Below the pieces are notes generated by a model. That model saw nothing but the letters and a program-made list of their open reading frames with translations, made no database searches and was not told where the DNA came from. Source: Deltaproteobacteria bacterium (lineage in GTDB: Bacteria; Myxococcota_A; UBA796; SXON01). Taken from it: 41,964 nucleotides of DNA. The stretch lies in contig BJHF01000058.1 in the NCBI GenBank assembly GCA_014191855.1, positions 1-41,964 on the forward strand, given 5' to 3'. Made by a program: the position numbers and the translations under genes. Every line of letters starts with the position of its first letter. The first letter of the stretch is position 1. This document shows, piece after piece, positions 1 to 10,959 of this stretch.

Positions 1-200
1 CGATGCGGGCACGGCGGACGGCACATTAGGCCAGTCAATTCGAACGCGCCACGCTGCCGGTCCTCCGGCGTCGCCCCGACTTCACGTAGCTTTACGCTGC
101 AGAAAGTGAGAAGCGATCAGTGGTCAGCCTGCCGCGGGCCCCCCTTGCCAACCCCGCCGCCGGGAACCATAGGTTAGCTCCCCGCCCGCTGCGAGACGCC
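1..200. other. Upstream stretch with no recognisable gene
   Basis: No coding region is supported here. A GTG at 120 is in frame with the downstream synthetase, but the 27 extra residues it would add are Pro/Arg-rich and do not resemble the start of any GlnRS. The stretch presumably carries the leader and promoter of glnS. I could not pick out convincing -35/-10 boxes. Confidence 0.4.
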
Positions 201-2492
<2,292 letters not shown>

Positions 2493-2589
2493 TCGGCGGC
2501 GCCGCGGTGCCGTCCTGGCGACGTTGGACTCGGAACGAGGCCTGAGGCACCGCCCAGCGTGGTAGAACGGGCCGCCCCCCGGGAGTCCT

Positions 2590-4227
2590 GTGTCTACGAC
2601 CGCCTCCGCGTCCCGCCCGATCCGCGCCCCGCACCCTTCCGTGTACACCGTGTTGTACCTGCCCTTCGGCGCGTTGGGCGGCTTCATCACCGTGGCGCTT
2701 ACCTTTCTGGCCACCCGCAGCGGTCTGAGCATCACCGAAGGCGCGCTGCTCGGCGGCGCTCAGATGATCTCGCAGTGGCTGAAGTGGACCTGGGCGCCGG
2801 CGATCGACGTCACGCTCACGCCCAAGCGCTGGTACGTGTTCGCGACGGCGTGCTCGGCGCTGGGCGTGTTCGGCATGGCCGTGGTACCGCTCGGACCGGA
2901 CACCCTGTGGCTGTTGCTGGCGATCATCGCCATCGCGAGCCTGATCAACTCGATCGTGGGCATGTCGATCGAGGCCATCCTCGCGCAGGCGACGCCCCGC
3001 GGGGAGGAGGGCCGGGTGAGCGCCTGGTTCCAGGCTGGAAACCTGGGTGGCACCGGCTTGGGCGGTGCCTTGGGACTCTACCTGCTCCAGGTCCTCCCCG
3101 AGCCCTGGATGGCCGGCGCCATCATGGGCGGCCTGTTCATGGCGTGTTGCGGAGCGCTCGTTTGGGTGCCCGACATCGTGCCCCACCGCGCCATCGGCGG
3201 TGTCGTAAGCGCCGTGCAGGGCGTGATCGGCGACCTGTTCAAGCTCGGCCGGGCCCGCGGCGGCTTCCTGGCTGCCATCCTCTGCTTTCTGCCGCTCGGC
3301 ACGGGCGCAGGGCAAGGGGTGCTCACCCAGGCGGCGGTCGCCGAGGTCTGGGGGGCGGGCGCCACGGAGGTTGCGCTGGTCCAAGGCCTGTTCGCAGGCA
3401 TTCTCACCGCCGCGGGTTGCTTCGTGGGCGGCTGGTTGTGCAAGCGCTTCCACCCCCGCACGGCGTACGCGGTGATCGGCCTGTTGTTGGCCGTTGTCGG
3501 CCTGTTGTTTGGCCTCACTACGCCGGGAAGCCCGCTGGAGATGGCGTTCATCCCTGCCGTTTACCTGTACATCGGCTGGAACCTCCTGTATTCGCTGGTC
3601 GTGGGCTTCGCCTACGCGGCGTTCACGGCGCTGGTGCTCAACGCGATCGGATCGGGTTCGGCCGCGACCAAGTACAGCATCTACGCCTCGTTGTCGAACT
3701 TCCCGATCTGGTGGTTGGGATTGCTCCTCGGCACGACGGCCGACAAGTGGGGCCCGGCTACGATGCTCTACACCGAGTCCGCCATCGCGACGTTGGGCGT
3801 CGTGATTTTCGGGATCGTGGTCGCGACGATGCACGAGGCCCCGGAGCTGGGTGCCGACGACACTACCTTCCTGGAGCAGCGGTACCGCCCGGCGTACGTC
3901 CTCGCGGGCCGGCTACGCACCATCGGAATGCTCACCACCGTTGCCGTTTGGCTCGTCGGTGGCGTGATGGGCATCCAGAACTGGGACGTGCCGGATGCCG
4001 CCTACCCGGGCGAGCTCCTGCTGGTCGGTTCAGCGTTTTTCGGTATCGCGGTGCTGGTGTCGAGCCAGGTCGTGGCCGCGATGCTCGTGGCGTTCACCGA
4101 TGCCGCCGTCGGCGTCTCCCCGCTCAGCCCGGCCCAGCGCATGCGCGTGCTTCGCGACGTGGCCGCGATCGAGGTCGAGGAAGATGCGCCGGGCGTGCCC
4201 GCGGAACCGCACGGGGATGCGGTCTGA
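2590..4227 (+). CDS. MFS transporter, AmpG/PAT-like
   Basis: A 545-residue integral membrane protein with about 12 hydrophobic segments. Helix 1 begins near residue 19 (YTVLYLPFGALGGF). The loop after helix 2 reads LKWTWAPAID, which resembles the 'FKFLWSPLMD' loop of AmpG, the muropeptide permease of the PAT branch of the MFS. Substrate is not deducible; a muropeptide or acyl-CoA-type cargo would be an inference from that resemblance only. The GTG start at 2590 has GGGAG just upstream. The gene lies 97 nt after glnS on the same strand and may be cotranscribed with it. It converges on the DUF4920 gene with only 18 nt between stop codons. Confidence 0.8.
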   Translation: MSTTASASRPIRAPHPSVYTVLYLPFGALGGFITVALTFLATRSGLSITEGALLGGAQMISQWLKWTWAPAIDVTLTPKRWYVFATACSALGVFGMAVVPLGPDTLWLLLAIIAIASLINSIVGMSIEAILAQATPRGEEGRVSAWFQAGNLGGTGLGGALGLYLLQVLPEPWMAGAIMGGLFMACCGALVWVPDIVPHRAIGGVVSAVQGVIGDLFKLGRARGGFLAAILCFLPLGTGAGQGVLTQAAVAEVWGAGATEVALVQGLFAGILTAAGCFVGGWLCKRFHPRTAYAVIGLLLAVVGLLFGLTTPGSPLEMAFIPAVYLYIGWNLLYSLVVGFAYAAFTALVLNAIGSGSAATKYSIYASLSNFPIWWLGLLLGTTADKWGPATMLYTESAIATLGVVIFGIVVATMHEAPELGADDTTFLEQRYRPAYVLAGRLRTIGMLTTVAVWLVGGVMGIQNWDVPDAAYPGELLLVGSAFFGIAVLVSSQVVAAMLVAFTDAAVGVSPLSPAQRMRVLRDVAAIEVEEDAPGVPAEPHGDAV

Positions 4228-4245
4228 CCGGCCGACAGGACCTCT

Positions 4246-4743
4246 CTACATCAGCTTCACGCCATCCACGTCGATCGCGAACTGGGTCACGGGGCCGGTG
4301 ACCGTGGCGGGATCTTTCCCGGCGTCCTCGGCGTAGTGTTTCGCTTCGTCCACGCCAAGGGTTTCGGTGTGGAAGATGCCGGAGACGATCGCGCTCTTGC
4401 CGGTCGCGTCGAGCGGCAAGAACACCTCGTACTCCTTGTCCTTCACCATCACGGTGACGTCAGGGTTGGCCGTGCCCAGGCGGTGCCAGCAGCCCTTCTT
4501 CTGGCAGACCGCGGCCACTTGCGCCTTCACGACCACGACCTTGCCCTCGAACTCCGCGGCCTTCGCGATCACGTCGTCGATCGACACCGCCAGCGCCTCG
4601 TCGGGCGCCTTCCCGAGGGCGACCTTCAGCGCGGCTTCGTGGCCCTCGTGGGCCTCGTGGGGCTCCACTTTTTCAGGGGCAGCGGCGACTTCCGTGGCGA
4701 CGGGTGCGGGCGTTGAGCAAGCGAGCGCGAGGAGGAAGAGCAT
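4246..4743 (-). CDS. DUF4920 family lipoprotein
   Basis: A 165-residue predicted lipoprotein. The signal is very short (MLFLLALAC, Cys at 9) and is followed by an Ala/Pro/His-rich linker containing HEAHEGHEA. Residues about 52-165 match the DUF4920 fold, with the hallmark CQKKGCW at 80-86 and the downstream VMVKDKEYEVFLP strand. The family is uncharacterised; the two Cys of CxxxxC, plus the His linker, suggest metal or redox chemistry, which is inference. The ATG at 4743 is chosen over an earlier in-frame start because it has AGAGG seven bases upstream and gives a lipobox directly. It lies 71 nt downstream of pmbA on the same strand and may be the last gene of that operon. Confidence 0.8.
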   Translation of the reverse strand: MLFLLALACSTPAPVATEVAAAPEKVEPHEAHEGHEAALKVALGKAPDEALAVSIDDVIAKAAEFEGKVVVVKAQVAAVCQKKGCWHRLGTANPDVTVMVKDKEYEVFLPLDATGKSAIVSGIFHTETLGVDEAKHYAEDAGKDPATVTGPVTQFAIDVDGVKLM

Positions 4744-4814
4744 GCGAACCTCTGGTGGCGCGCTGCTACCCTGCTGGGGCCGGCTGCACAATCCGGGGGA
4801 TGGCCGAGGCCTCC

Positions 4815-6134
4815 TCAAGCCCCCGCGAACTGAACCCCGTCAAACACGAGCGTCGGCGCGACAATCGAACTCGCCCGCCAGGGATCGTTGCCCACACCAA
4901 CCAGCGTGCCAAAGAGCGCCACGAGGTTCCCCGTCACGTTCATCTCGCCGATCGGGGCCCCGATCTTGCCCTTCTCGATGATGTGCCCGCGGATGCCAAA
5001 GCTGAAGTCGCCCGAGTTGTTGTCGGCGTTGCCGCCCATCCACGACGTGACCAGGATCCCCTTCTTCACGTCCTTGATCCAGCGATCCCGGTCCTTGTCC
5101 CCGAGGGCGACGACGCGGTTGCTCGGGCTGCCGCTCGTGACCGGGAGGCCCGCTTTCCGGCCGTAGTAGGTGTCCACGTAGATGTTCCGCAACACGCCGC
5201 CCTCCACGATCGGCCTGGCCACGCTGGCGATCCCCTCCCCGTCGAACGGGCGGGTGCCAAAGCCGCGCGGGAGGAGCGGATCGTCCATGATCGACAGCTT
5301 CTTCGACGCGATGGCCGCGCCCTGCTTCCCGAGGAGGAAGCTGCGCCCCTGCTGAAACGCCTGCGCGTTCGCCGGCGCGAGCAGCCGGGAGATCAACGAC
5401 GCAGCCGCCTGCGGATCGACCACCATCGTTGTCCGCTGCGTGGGCGCCTTCTTGGAGCCCAGGCGCGCGACCGTCATCGCCAACGCCTTGCGGCCGATCT
5501 CGGCAGGATCCGGGAGATCCGCGGCGTATCGCGCACCGAAGCCGAAGCCATCGGCCGCACGTTTGTCGCCTTCGTCCCGCAGCGTCACCTCGACGGAGGG
5601 CCAGATGCTGGTGGACGCGCCCTCGCCGACGAATCCGTTGCTCGTGGCGCACGCGCTGCGGCCGTGATCGAAGCTCACGTTGCTCGTCACCGAGATGACG
5701 CGGTCGCTTTTCCGAGCTTCCGCCTCCATCGTCTCCACCCAGGCGCTCTGCTGCTCGAAGGTCAACCCCGCCACAAGCGCGGGATCGAGCACATCGAGCG
5801 CCGGCAGTGCCTTGGGGTAGAGCGCGGGATCGGTCAACTGGCGGGCCGGATCGGCCTGCAGGGCGCGAGTGAGCGCCACCGCATCGGCGAGGAATCCGTC
5901 CAGGCGGTCGGGACGCAAGTCTGTCGTGGACTGCGAACTGAACCGCCCGTCCACATAGAGCTGCACCGACACCGAGCGCGACGTGGACTCCACGAGCCGC
6001 TCCGTGGCCCCATCCCGGCGTTGGAGTTCCACGTTCTTCCGACGGCTCACGGTCGCGAATACGCCGGCCGCGCCCGCGCGCTTGGCCCGCTCCACCACAT
6101 CGCCCGCCAGCAGCGTCAATTCGGAATCAGCCAT
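4815..6134 (-). CDS. pmbA: TldE/PmbA-type subunit of TldD/PmbA protease
   Basis: A 439-residue member of the TldD/PmbA family. In E. coli TldD and TldE (PmbA) form a heterodimeric zinc protease that matures microcin B17 and degrades CcdA; TldE lacks the metal-binding site. Consistent with that role, no HExxxH is present. The conserved C-terminal segments are visible (SGSPSNRVV, then SWMGGNADNNSGDFSFGIRGH, then IGEMNVTGN). No signal peptide is apparent, so it should be cytosolic. Its ATG at 6134 overlaps the end of tldD by 8 nt, implying translational coupling and a joint complex. The cytosolic prediction conflicts with the export signal on its partner. Confidence 0.9.
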   Translation of the reverse strand: MADSELTLLAGDVVERAKRAGAAGVFATVSRRKNVELQRRDGATERLVESTSRSVSVQLYVDGRFSSQSTTDLRPDRLDGFLADAVALTRALQADPARQLTDPALYPKALPALDVLDPALVAGLTFEQQSAWVETMEAEARKSDRVISVTSNVSFDHGRSACATSNGFVGEGASTSIWPSVEVTLRDEGDKRAADGFGFGARYAADLPDPAEIGRKALAMTVARLGSKKAPTQRTTMVVDPQAAASLISRLLAPANAQAFQQGRSFLLGKQGAAIASKKLSIMDDPLLPRGFGTRPFDGEGIASVARPIVEGGVLRNIYVDTYYGRKAGLPVTSGSPSNRVVALGDKDRDRWIKDVKKGILVTSWMGGNADNNSGDFSFGIRGHIIEKGKIGAPIGEMNVTGNLVALFGTLVGVGNDPWRASSIVAPTLVFDGVQFAGA

Positions 6135-7683
6135 TTACGCCTCCAACCGTCATCGAGGACACCAGCACCGTAGGCAGCCCCTGGCTCACCGGCACGCCCT
6201 GCCCGTCTTTGCCACAGGTCCACCCGCCGCTGTCCAGCTTGCTGTCGTTCGCCGCCATCGTCACCTTTTTGAGCGCCTCGGGGCCGTTGCCGATGATGTT
6301 CACGTCCTTGATCGGGCTCGTCACCTTGCCGTTTTCGATGAGCCAGCCGTTCTTGATGTAGAATGTGAAGTCTCCCGCGCCGATCTGCACAACGCCGTTG
6401 GTGAACGTCTCCGCCACGATGCCGTTCTTCACGCTCGCGATGATCTCCTCCTTGGAGTGGGGGCCATCCTCCATGAACGTACAGCGCATCCGCGGCAGGG
6501 GCTGGAAGCGGAACGACTGACGACGACCGCTCCCGCTTGGCTTCACCTTGTAAGCGTTCGCGCTGATCTGATCGTGCAAATAGCCCTTCAGAACCCCCTT
6601 CTCGACCAGAACCGTACGCTCCGTAGGGTTCCCCTCATCGTCAAAGGCGATGGCGCCCCGTTCCTGCGGCTCCACGCCGCTGTCCACGATGGTGACGAAG
6701 TCGGCCGCGATCGGCTTGCCCACCATATCGGTGTAGATGCTGGTCTTCGTCCGGTTGAAGTCGGCTTCCAGGCCGTGCCCGATCGCCTCGTGCAGCAGGA
6801 TGCCGCTCGCGCCGGCCGCCAGGACAACGGGCATCTCTCCGGCCGGCGGGCGCCGGGCGTCAAACAACACCATCGTACGATCCACCGCATCCTTGGCCAG
6901 CTGGCGCAGCGTCGGCTCATCGTACCAGCCAATCCCCCGGCGGCCGGCGAGGTTCGCCGAGTTGGACAATGTTTGTCCGCCCTTCGTCGCCGTAACGGTG
7001 ACCCACAAGCGCGTCATCGGCCGCACATCAAGGTGCACGCGCCCGTCGAGCGTCGCAACGAGCACCCGCTCCTCGTTGTCCGTCCAATTCACGCTCACCT
7101 TGGTGATCGCCGGGTCCATCGCCTTCGCGTACCCCTCCACCTGGGAGAGGATCGGCAGCTTCTGGTCGACGCCGATCTGACCCCAGGGAACCGCCAGCGT
7201 GTAGAGCGGGCTGTTCGCCTCGTGGAGCGAGAACGAGAGCGGCGGCGCCACCGCGGAGCCTTTGGCGATGCTCGCTGCGGTTCGCGCGGCGCCCAGCATC
7301 GCCTCCATCGTGAGCTCCTCGGTGAACGCGAACCCCTGCTGGTCGCCGATGACCGTGCGAAGCCCAACGCCCTGGTCGATGCTCGCGCTGGCCGACGAAA
7401 CGATGCCATCTTCGAGCGTGATCGCGTTGTTTCGCGCGTGCTGGAAGTACACGTCCGCGAGGGTGGCCCCGTTCTTCCCAAGCTCCCCGAGCAGCGCGCT
7501 CAACACGCCGTCATCGACCCCGAACCAGGTGTAGAACGGGTTGAGCGGGGGCGGCGCGATGGGCGTGGTGCTCACCTCGACGGCCGGCGCCCCCTTGTGC
7601 GCGCACCCCGCAAGCCAGGCGGGCATCGTGAGGACACCGAGCCCGGCGGCTGAGGCACTGAGAAACGAACGACGAGAGGGCAT
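6127..7683 (-). CDS. tldD: TldD-type zinc metalloprotease with Tat/lipoprotein signal
   Basis: A 518-residue TldD homologue, the catalytic half of the TldD/PmbA protease. The zinc motif HEAIGH sits at residues 298-303, followed by GLEAD, matching the family HExxxH site, so the enzyme should be active. The N-terminus MPSRRSFLSASAAGLG ends in a hydrophobic run and LAGC: a twin-arginine signal with a lipobox at about residues 24-27. That is unusual because the E. coli protein is cytosolic. A longer in-frame start exists upstream, but the ATG at 7683 places the RR motif exactly where a Tat signal needs it. pmbA overlaps its 3' end by 8 nt. Upstream it is divergent, across 67 nt, from the copper monooxygenase-like gene. 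Confidence 0.9.
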   Translation of the reverse strand: MPSRRSFLSASAAGLGVLTMPAWLAGCAHKGAPAVEVSTTPIAPPPLNPFYTWFGVDDGVLSALLGELGKNGATLADVYFQHARNNAITLEDGIVSSASASIDQGVGLRTVIGDQQGFAFTEELTMEAMLGAARTAASIAKGSAVAPPLSFSLHEANSPLYTLAVPWGQIGVDQKLPILSQVEGYAKAMDPAITKVSVNWTDNEERVLVATLDGRVHLDVRPMTRLWVTVTATKGGQTLSNSANLAGRRGIGWYDEPTLRQLAKDAVDRTMVLFDARRPPAGEMPVVLAAGASGILLHEAIGHGLEADFNRTKTSIYTDMVGKPIAADFVTIVDSGVEPQERGAIAFDDEGNPTERTVLVEKGVLKGYLHDQISANAYKVKPSGSGRRQSFRFQPLPRMRCTFMEDGPHSKEEIIASVKNGIVAETFTNGVVQIGAGDFTFYIKNGWLIENGKVTSPIKDVNIIGNGPEALKKVTMAANDSKLDSGGWTCGKDGQGVPVSQGLPTVLVSSMTVGGVNG

Positions 7684-7750
7684 GGGCGCTCCGAGGGGTG
7701 GACGATGTATCAAGGAACCGGCTACGCCGCGCCCGACCCCCGGAGTTCCC
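7684..7750. promoter_or_regulatory. Divergent intergenic region with one TGTATCA half-site
   Basis: Only 67 bases separate the divergent tldD and monooxygenase-like genes, so both promoters must lie here or in the gene starts. It contains TGTATCA at 7706-7712, an AT-rich word that recurs in this window as part of inverted repeats. GGAG five bases before 7751 is the ribosome-binding site of the rightward gene. A regulatory role for the half-site is inference. Confidence 0.35.
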
Positions 7751-8992
7751 ATGCTCGCCCTCCTCGCGCTCGTCGCCTGCGACACGCCTACCCCCGACGG
7801 CGACAGCGGAAACCCTGCCTCCACCGCGGATGTTGTGTGGTACGGAGACGTGGAGCCCATCGTCGAGCAGAGCTGTACCGGCTGCCATGTGGAAGGCGGA
7901 GTCGGCGGGTTCGCCCTCGACAGTTACGCCTCGGCAGCGCCGATGGCCGCCGCGATGGCCGCCTCGGTGCAGTCGCGCCGGATGCCCCCCTGGAAAGCCG
8001 AGCCCGGCTGCACCGACTACCGCGACGACATCTCGCTTACGGACGAGGAGATCGCCCGATTGGCGGCCTGGGCAGAGGAAGGCGCCGCCGAGGGCGATTC
8101 AGGCGCAAGCATCCACGCCCCGCCGCCGGTAGCCTCCCTCTCGCGCGTCGACGAGACCCTCACGCTCCCCCTGCCCTACACGCCCACCGCCACCCCCGAC
8201 GACTACCGCTGCTTCCTCGTGGATTGGCCGGTCGACCACACCACCCACGTCACCGGCTACCTCGTCCACCCCGGCGCGCCGAGCATCGTGCACCACCTCG
8301 TGGCCTACATCGCCGAGCCCGATCAGGTGGCCGAGTATGAAGCGAAGGACGCGGAGGACGAAACCCCAGGTTGGGGCTGCTTCGGCGGCCCCGGCGTGGG
8401 GAACCAGGAAGATGCGTCGTGGCTGGGCGCGTGGGCCCCGGGTGCCACGAATGGCGACTTCCCGAACGGCGCAGGGATCCGGATGAAGCCCGGCTCGAAG
8501 GTGGTGTTGCAGATGCACTACAATCTGGCGCAGGGCGATATCGTGCCCGACCAGACCACCATGGACATCCGTTACGACGACGATGTCGAAGCCCCGGCGT
8601 ACATCCAGCCGTGGGCTGATCCCGCCTGGCTGGACGGGTCTGGCATGAACATCCCGGCCGGCGCCGAGGGCAAGGAACACTCGTTCTCGTACACGCTGAA
8701 CTTCGGGATCGACGTGACGATCCACACCGCCAACCTGCACATGCATAAGCTCGGCCGCACCGGGAACCTCACCCTCGAGCACAGCGACGGCAGCGACGAC
8801 TGCTTGCTTGATATCCAGGATTGGGACTTCAACTGGCAGCGCACCTACGTGTTCGAGGAACCCAAAACCATCTTCGACGGGGACACGGTCACGGTCACCT
8901 GCACCTGGGACAACCCGGGCGAGGAGGATGTGAATTGGGGCGAAGGCACGGGCGACGAGATGTGCCTGGGGACGATGTTGTTTTCGTACTGA
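7751..8992 (+). CDS. Lipoprotein with haem-c site and PHM/DBH-like copper type II monooxygenase domain
   Basis: A 413-residue secreted lipoprotein (MLALLALVAC, Cys at 10). An N-terminal haem-c domain carries CTGCH at 42-46 and an SRRMPPW segment near 77-82. The remainder resembles the peptidylglycine alpha-hydroxylating/dopamine beta-monooxygenase fold, and the candidate copper ligands are all present: the HH pair 181-182 and H256 (QMHYN) for one copper; H330 and H332 (LHMHKLG) and M404 in DEMC for the other. Known members hydroxylate C-H bonds using ascorbate; here the fused haem may supply electrons, which is inference. The substrate is unknown. GGAG lies five bases before the ATG. The gene ends 1 nt before the convergent channel gene's stop. 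Confidence 0.8.
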   Translation: MLALLALVACDTPTPDGDSGNPASTADVVWYGDVEPIVEQSCTGCHVEGGVGGFALDSYASAAPMAAAMAASVQSRRMPPWKAEPGCTDYRDDISLTDEEIARLAAWAEEGAAEGDSGASIHAPPPVASLSRVDETLTLPLPYTPTATPDDYRCFLVDWPVDHTTHVTGYLVHPGAPSIVHHLVAYIAEPDQVAEYEAKDAEDETPGWGCFGGPGVGNQEDASWLGAWAPGATNGDFPNGAGIRMKPGSKVVLQMHYNLAQGDIVPDQTTMDIRYDDDVEAPAYIQPWADPAWLDGSGMNIPAGAEGKEHSFSYTLNFGIDVTIHTANLHMHKLGRTGNLTLEHSDGSDDCLLDIQDWDFNWQRTYVFEEPKTIFDGDTVTVTCTWDNPGEEDVNWGEGTGDEMCLGTMLFSY

Positions 8993-8993
8993 A

Positions 8994-10892
8994 TCAGCTC
9001 TCGGCCACGACCACCAGCTTGTCGTCGGCCGAGAATTTGATCCGCCCTGCCTTGTTTGGGTTCACGACCACGCCGTACGAGGCGCTCCCGTCGCGAGCCA
9101 AGGACGCTACTTTGTAGCCGATCGCGATCTCGCCGCGCCGGCGCGCGGATTCGGTGACGGTGTAGAAGTCCACCTCCATCCCCGGCTTGATGTAGTTGGT
9201 AACCGGCTTGAGATAGATCTCGCTGCCATCGGGGTCAAACAAGTCCTCGAACAGCGGCGCCAGCTCCTTGTTCTCCGAGATCTGTGTCAACAACAAACTC
9301 ACCAGCTTCTCGCTCACGATGAAGTCATCGGCGTTGGTAACCTCGGCCAGCTCACGATTTCGTGAGTCCAGCATCTCCGTCACGATGCTGAGGTCGCGCT
9401 GCATCTTCTCGCCCATGTCGCGCAAGTGGAGCAGCGTGACGAGCACCCGTGAGTCGGCGCGTTGCGGGTCGATGGTGTCGGAGCAGAGCACGATGATGTG
9501 GTCGAAGCTCGCGATATCGAGGCTCTCCAGCAACTTGCGAGAGGTGGTGTCGCCCTTTCGGTAGCTTAGGGCCTGGTGCTTCATCTCGCCGCACGCCTCG
9601 CGCACGCCAGTGGCTTCTTCGTCGAGCTCCGTCACCAACAGTAGCGTGGAGCCCGGCGCCACATAGGTATCGAGTCCGTTGAGCACGAGCGGCGCGCGCC
9701 AGTTCCAACCCAAAACCAGCGTCGACTCCGGCTTCGCCGGCTCAACGGCCCCCTCGACGATGGCGCTCTGGTCGATGCTGGGGGTGCTCCCCGAGAGGGC
9801 AATGCTGTCGTCGTCCTGCGAAACCGCGATCACGCGATCGCCCGCCTGGAGCTTCTCGTCCATCGGCGGGTTGAGCAACACCTGGCCGGTGGCCCGGCGG
9901 ATCCCAATGATCGTGCTTTCTTCATAGGCAAAGAGCACGTCACCGAAGGCCTTGCCCACCAGCGAGGGCTCCTCCTTGAAGTAGATCTCGTCCCCCCCGA
10001 AGTCGAGCAGCTCGATGTGGACGACCGACAGCCCCGACTGCCGACACGTCTGCACCGTGATCCGGCTGATCAGATCCCCCGACAGGACGATCTCCGCCTC
10101 ATCGCGCCCCACGAGCTTCGCCGCCTCCATGTTGGAGGGTTCCGTGATCACCGCGACGATGTGGTAGGGCGCCTTCCGACGTCCCGGGCCATTCGTAATC
10201 GCGAGGATCGACTTGATCACGCTCGCGTCGGGGTCCTCCCCTTCCGGGGAGAGAACGATCACCGACTTGCTGGTGTTCACGCTCACCATCGCGAGATCGG
10301 CGAGGTCGGTCGGGCTCCCCGACCGGCACACGACCACGGTCGACTTGAGGTTCGGCAACCGCTCGCGGATCGCGTCCTCCATCTCCACCTTGTCGGTCGG
10401 CGCGAGCACGACGACGCACGCGCGCCGCTTGCTTTCGTTGGCCACCACGAGCTCGGAGAGGATGGTGAACACCTGGGGCGACCACCCGAGGATGAGGGTG
10501 TGATCCCGCTCAATCACGCGGGAGCGCCCCTTCCGCAGCGCTTCGACCTTGCCCTCCACCCCGCTCGTGATGACGCCGATCAGCGTGGAGAGGATGAACA
10601 ATCCACCAAGGGTAACGCCGAGCATCGCGAGCTTCATGACCCACGAGCCCTCGTCGCCGACCACGGTGCCGGCGTCGAGCATGTGCATCAGGCCGAACCA
10701 GAAGGTGTCCACCACCCCCATGTCGGCCGCCGCGTCGGGGTGAATGCCGAGCCCGGAGAGCAGCACCGTTGCGATGGCGAGGAAGCCAAAGGTCGCGACA
10801 GAGAGCCACCCGATCAGCGCAGGGGTGCCGCCGGCCATGGAATTGTCGAAGGCGTAGCGGGCACGTTCGGAGAGAGAGCTCGGGTCAGCCAT
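8994..10892 (-). CDS. CASTOR/POLLUX-type putative ion channel with RCK/TrkA-N-like domains
   Basis: A 632-residue protein with two membrane segments near the N-terminus (about residues 25-48 and 86-108). A pore-like stretch lies between them (HMLDAGTVVGDEG), resembling the pore region of plant CASTOR/POLLUX channels and their bacterial homologues. The long cytosolic part repeats nucleotide-binding-type folds (TLILGWSPQVFTIL near 131 and STLVLGWNWRAPLVL near 380), as in RCK/TrkA-N gating domains. Bacterial members are largely uncharacterised; cation conductance gated by a ligand is inferred from the family. The ATG at 10892 is used. It sits 67 nt downstream of deoB on the same strand; a functional link is not evident. 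Confidence 0.8.
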   Translation of the reverse strand: MADPSSLSERARYAFDNSMAGGTPALIGWLSVATFGFLAIATVLLSGLGIHPDAAADMGVVDTFWFGLMHMLDAGTVVGDEGSWVMKLAMLGVTLGGLFILSTLIGVITSGVEGKVEALRKGRSRVIERDHTLILGWSPQVFTILSELVVANESKRRACVVVLAPTDKVEMEDAIRERLPNLKSTVVVCRSGSPTDLADLAMVSVNTSKSVIVLSPEGEDPDASVIKSILAITNGPGRRKAPYHIVAVITEPSNMEAAKLVGRDEAEIVLSGDLISRITVQTCRQSGLSVVHIELLDFGGDEIYFKEEPSLVGKAFGDVLFAYEESTIIGIRRATGQVLLNPPMDEKLQAGDRVIAVSQDDDSIALSGSTPSIDQSAIVEGAVEPAKPESTLVLGWNWRAPLVLNGLDTYVAPGSTLLLVTELDEEATGVREACGEMKHQALSYRKGDTTSRKLLESLDIASFDHIIVLCSDTIDPQRADSRVLVTLLHLRDMGEKMQRDLSIVTEMLDSRNRELAEVTNADDFIVSEKLVSLLLTQISENKELAPLFEDLFDPDGSEIYLKPVTNYIKPGMEVDFYTVTESARRRGEIAIGYKVASLARDGSASYGVVVNPNKAGRIKFSADDKLVVVAES

Positions 10893-10959
10893 CGCACACC
10901 GGGGCAGGCTGGCGGGCTATCCCGACCGCCCGCGAGGCGCCGCCGCTTGCGCCGCTGGC

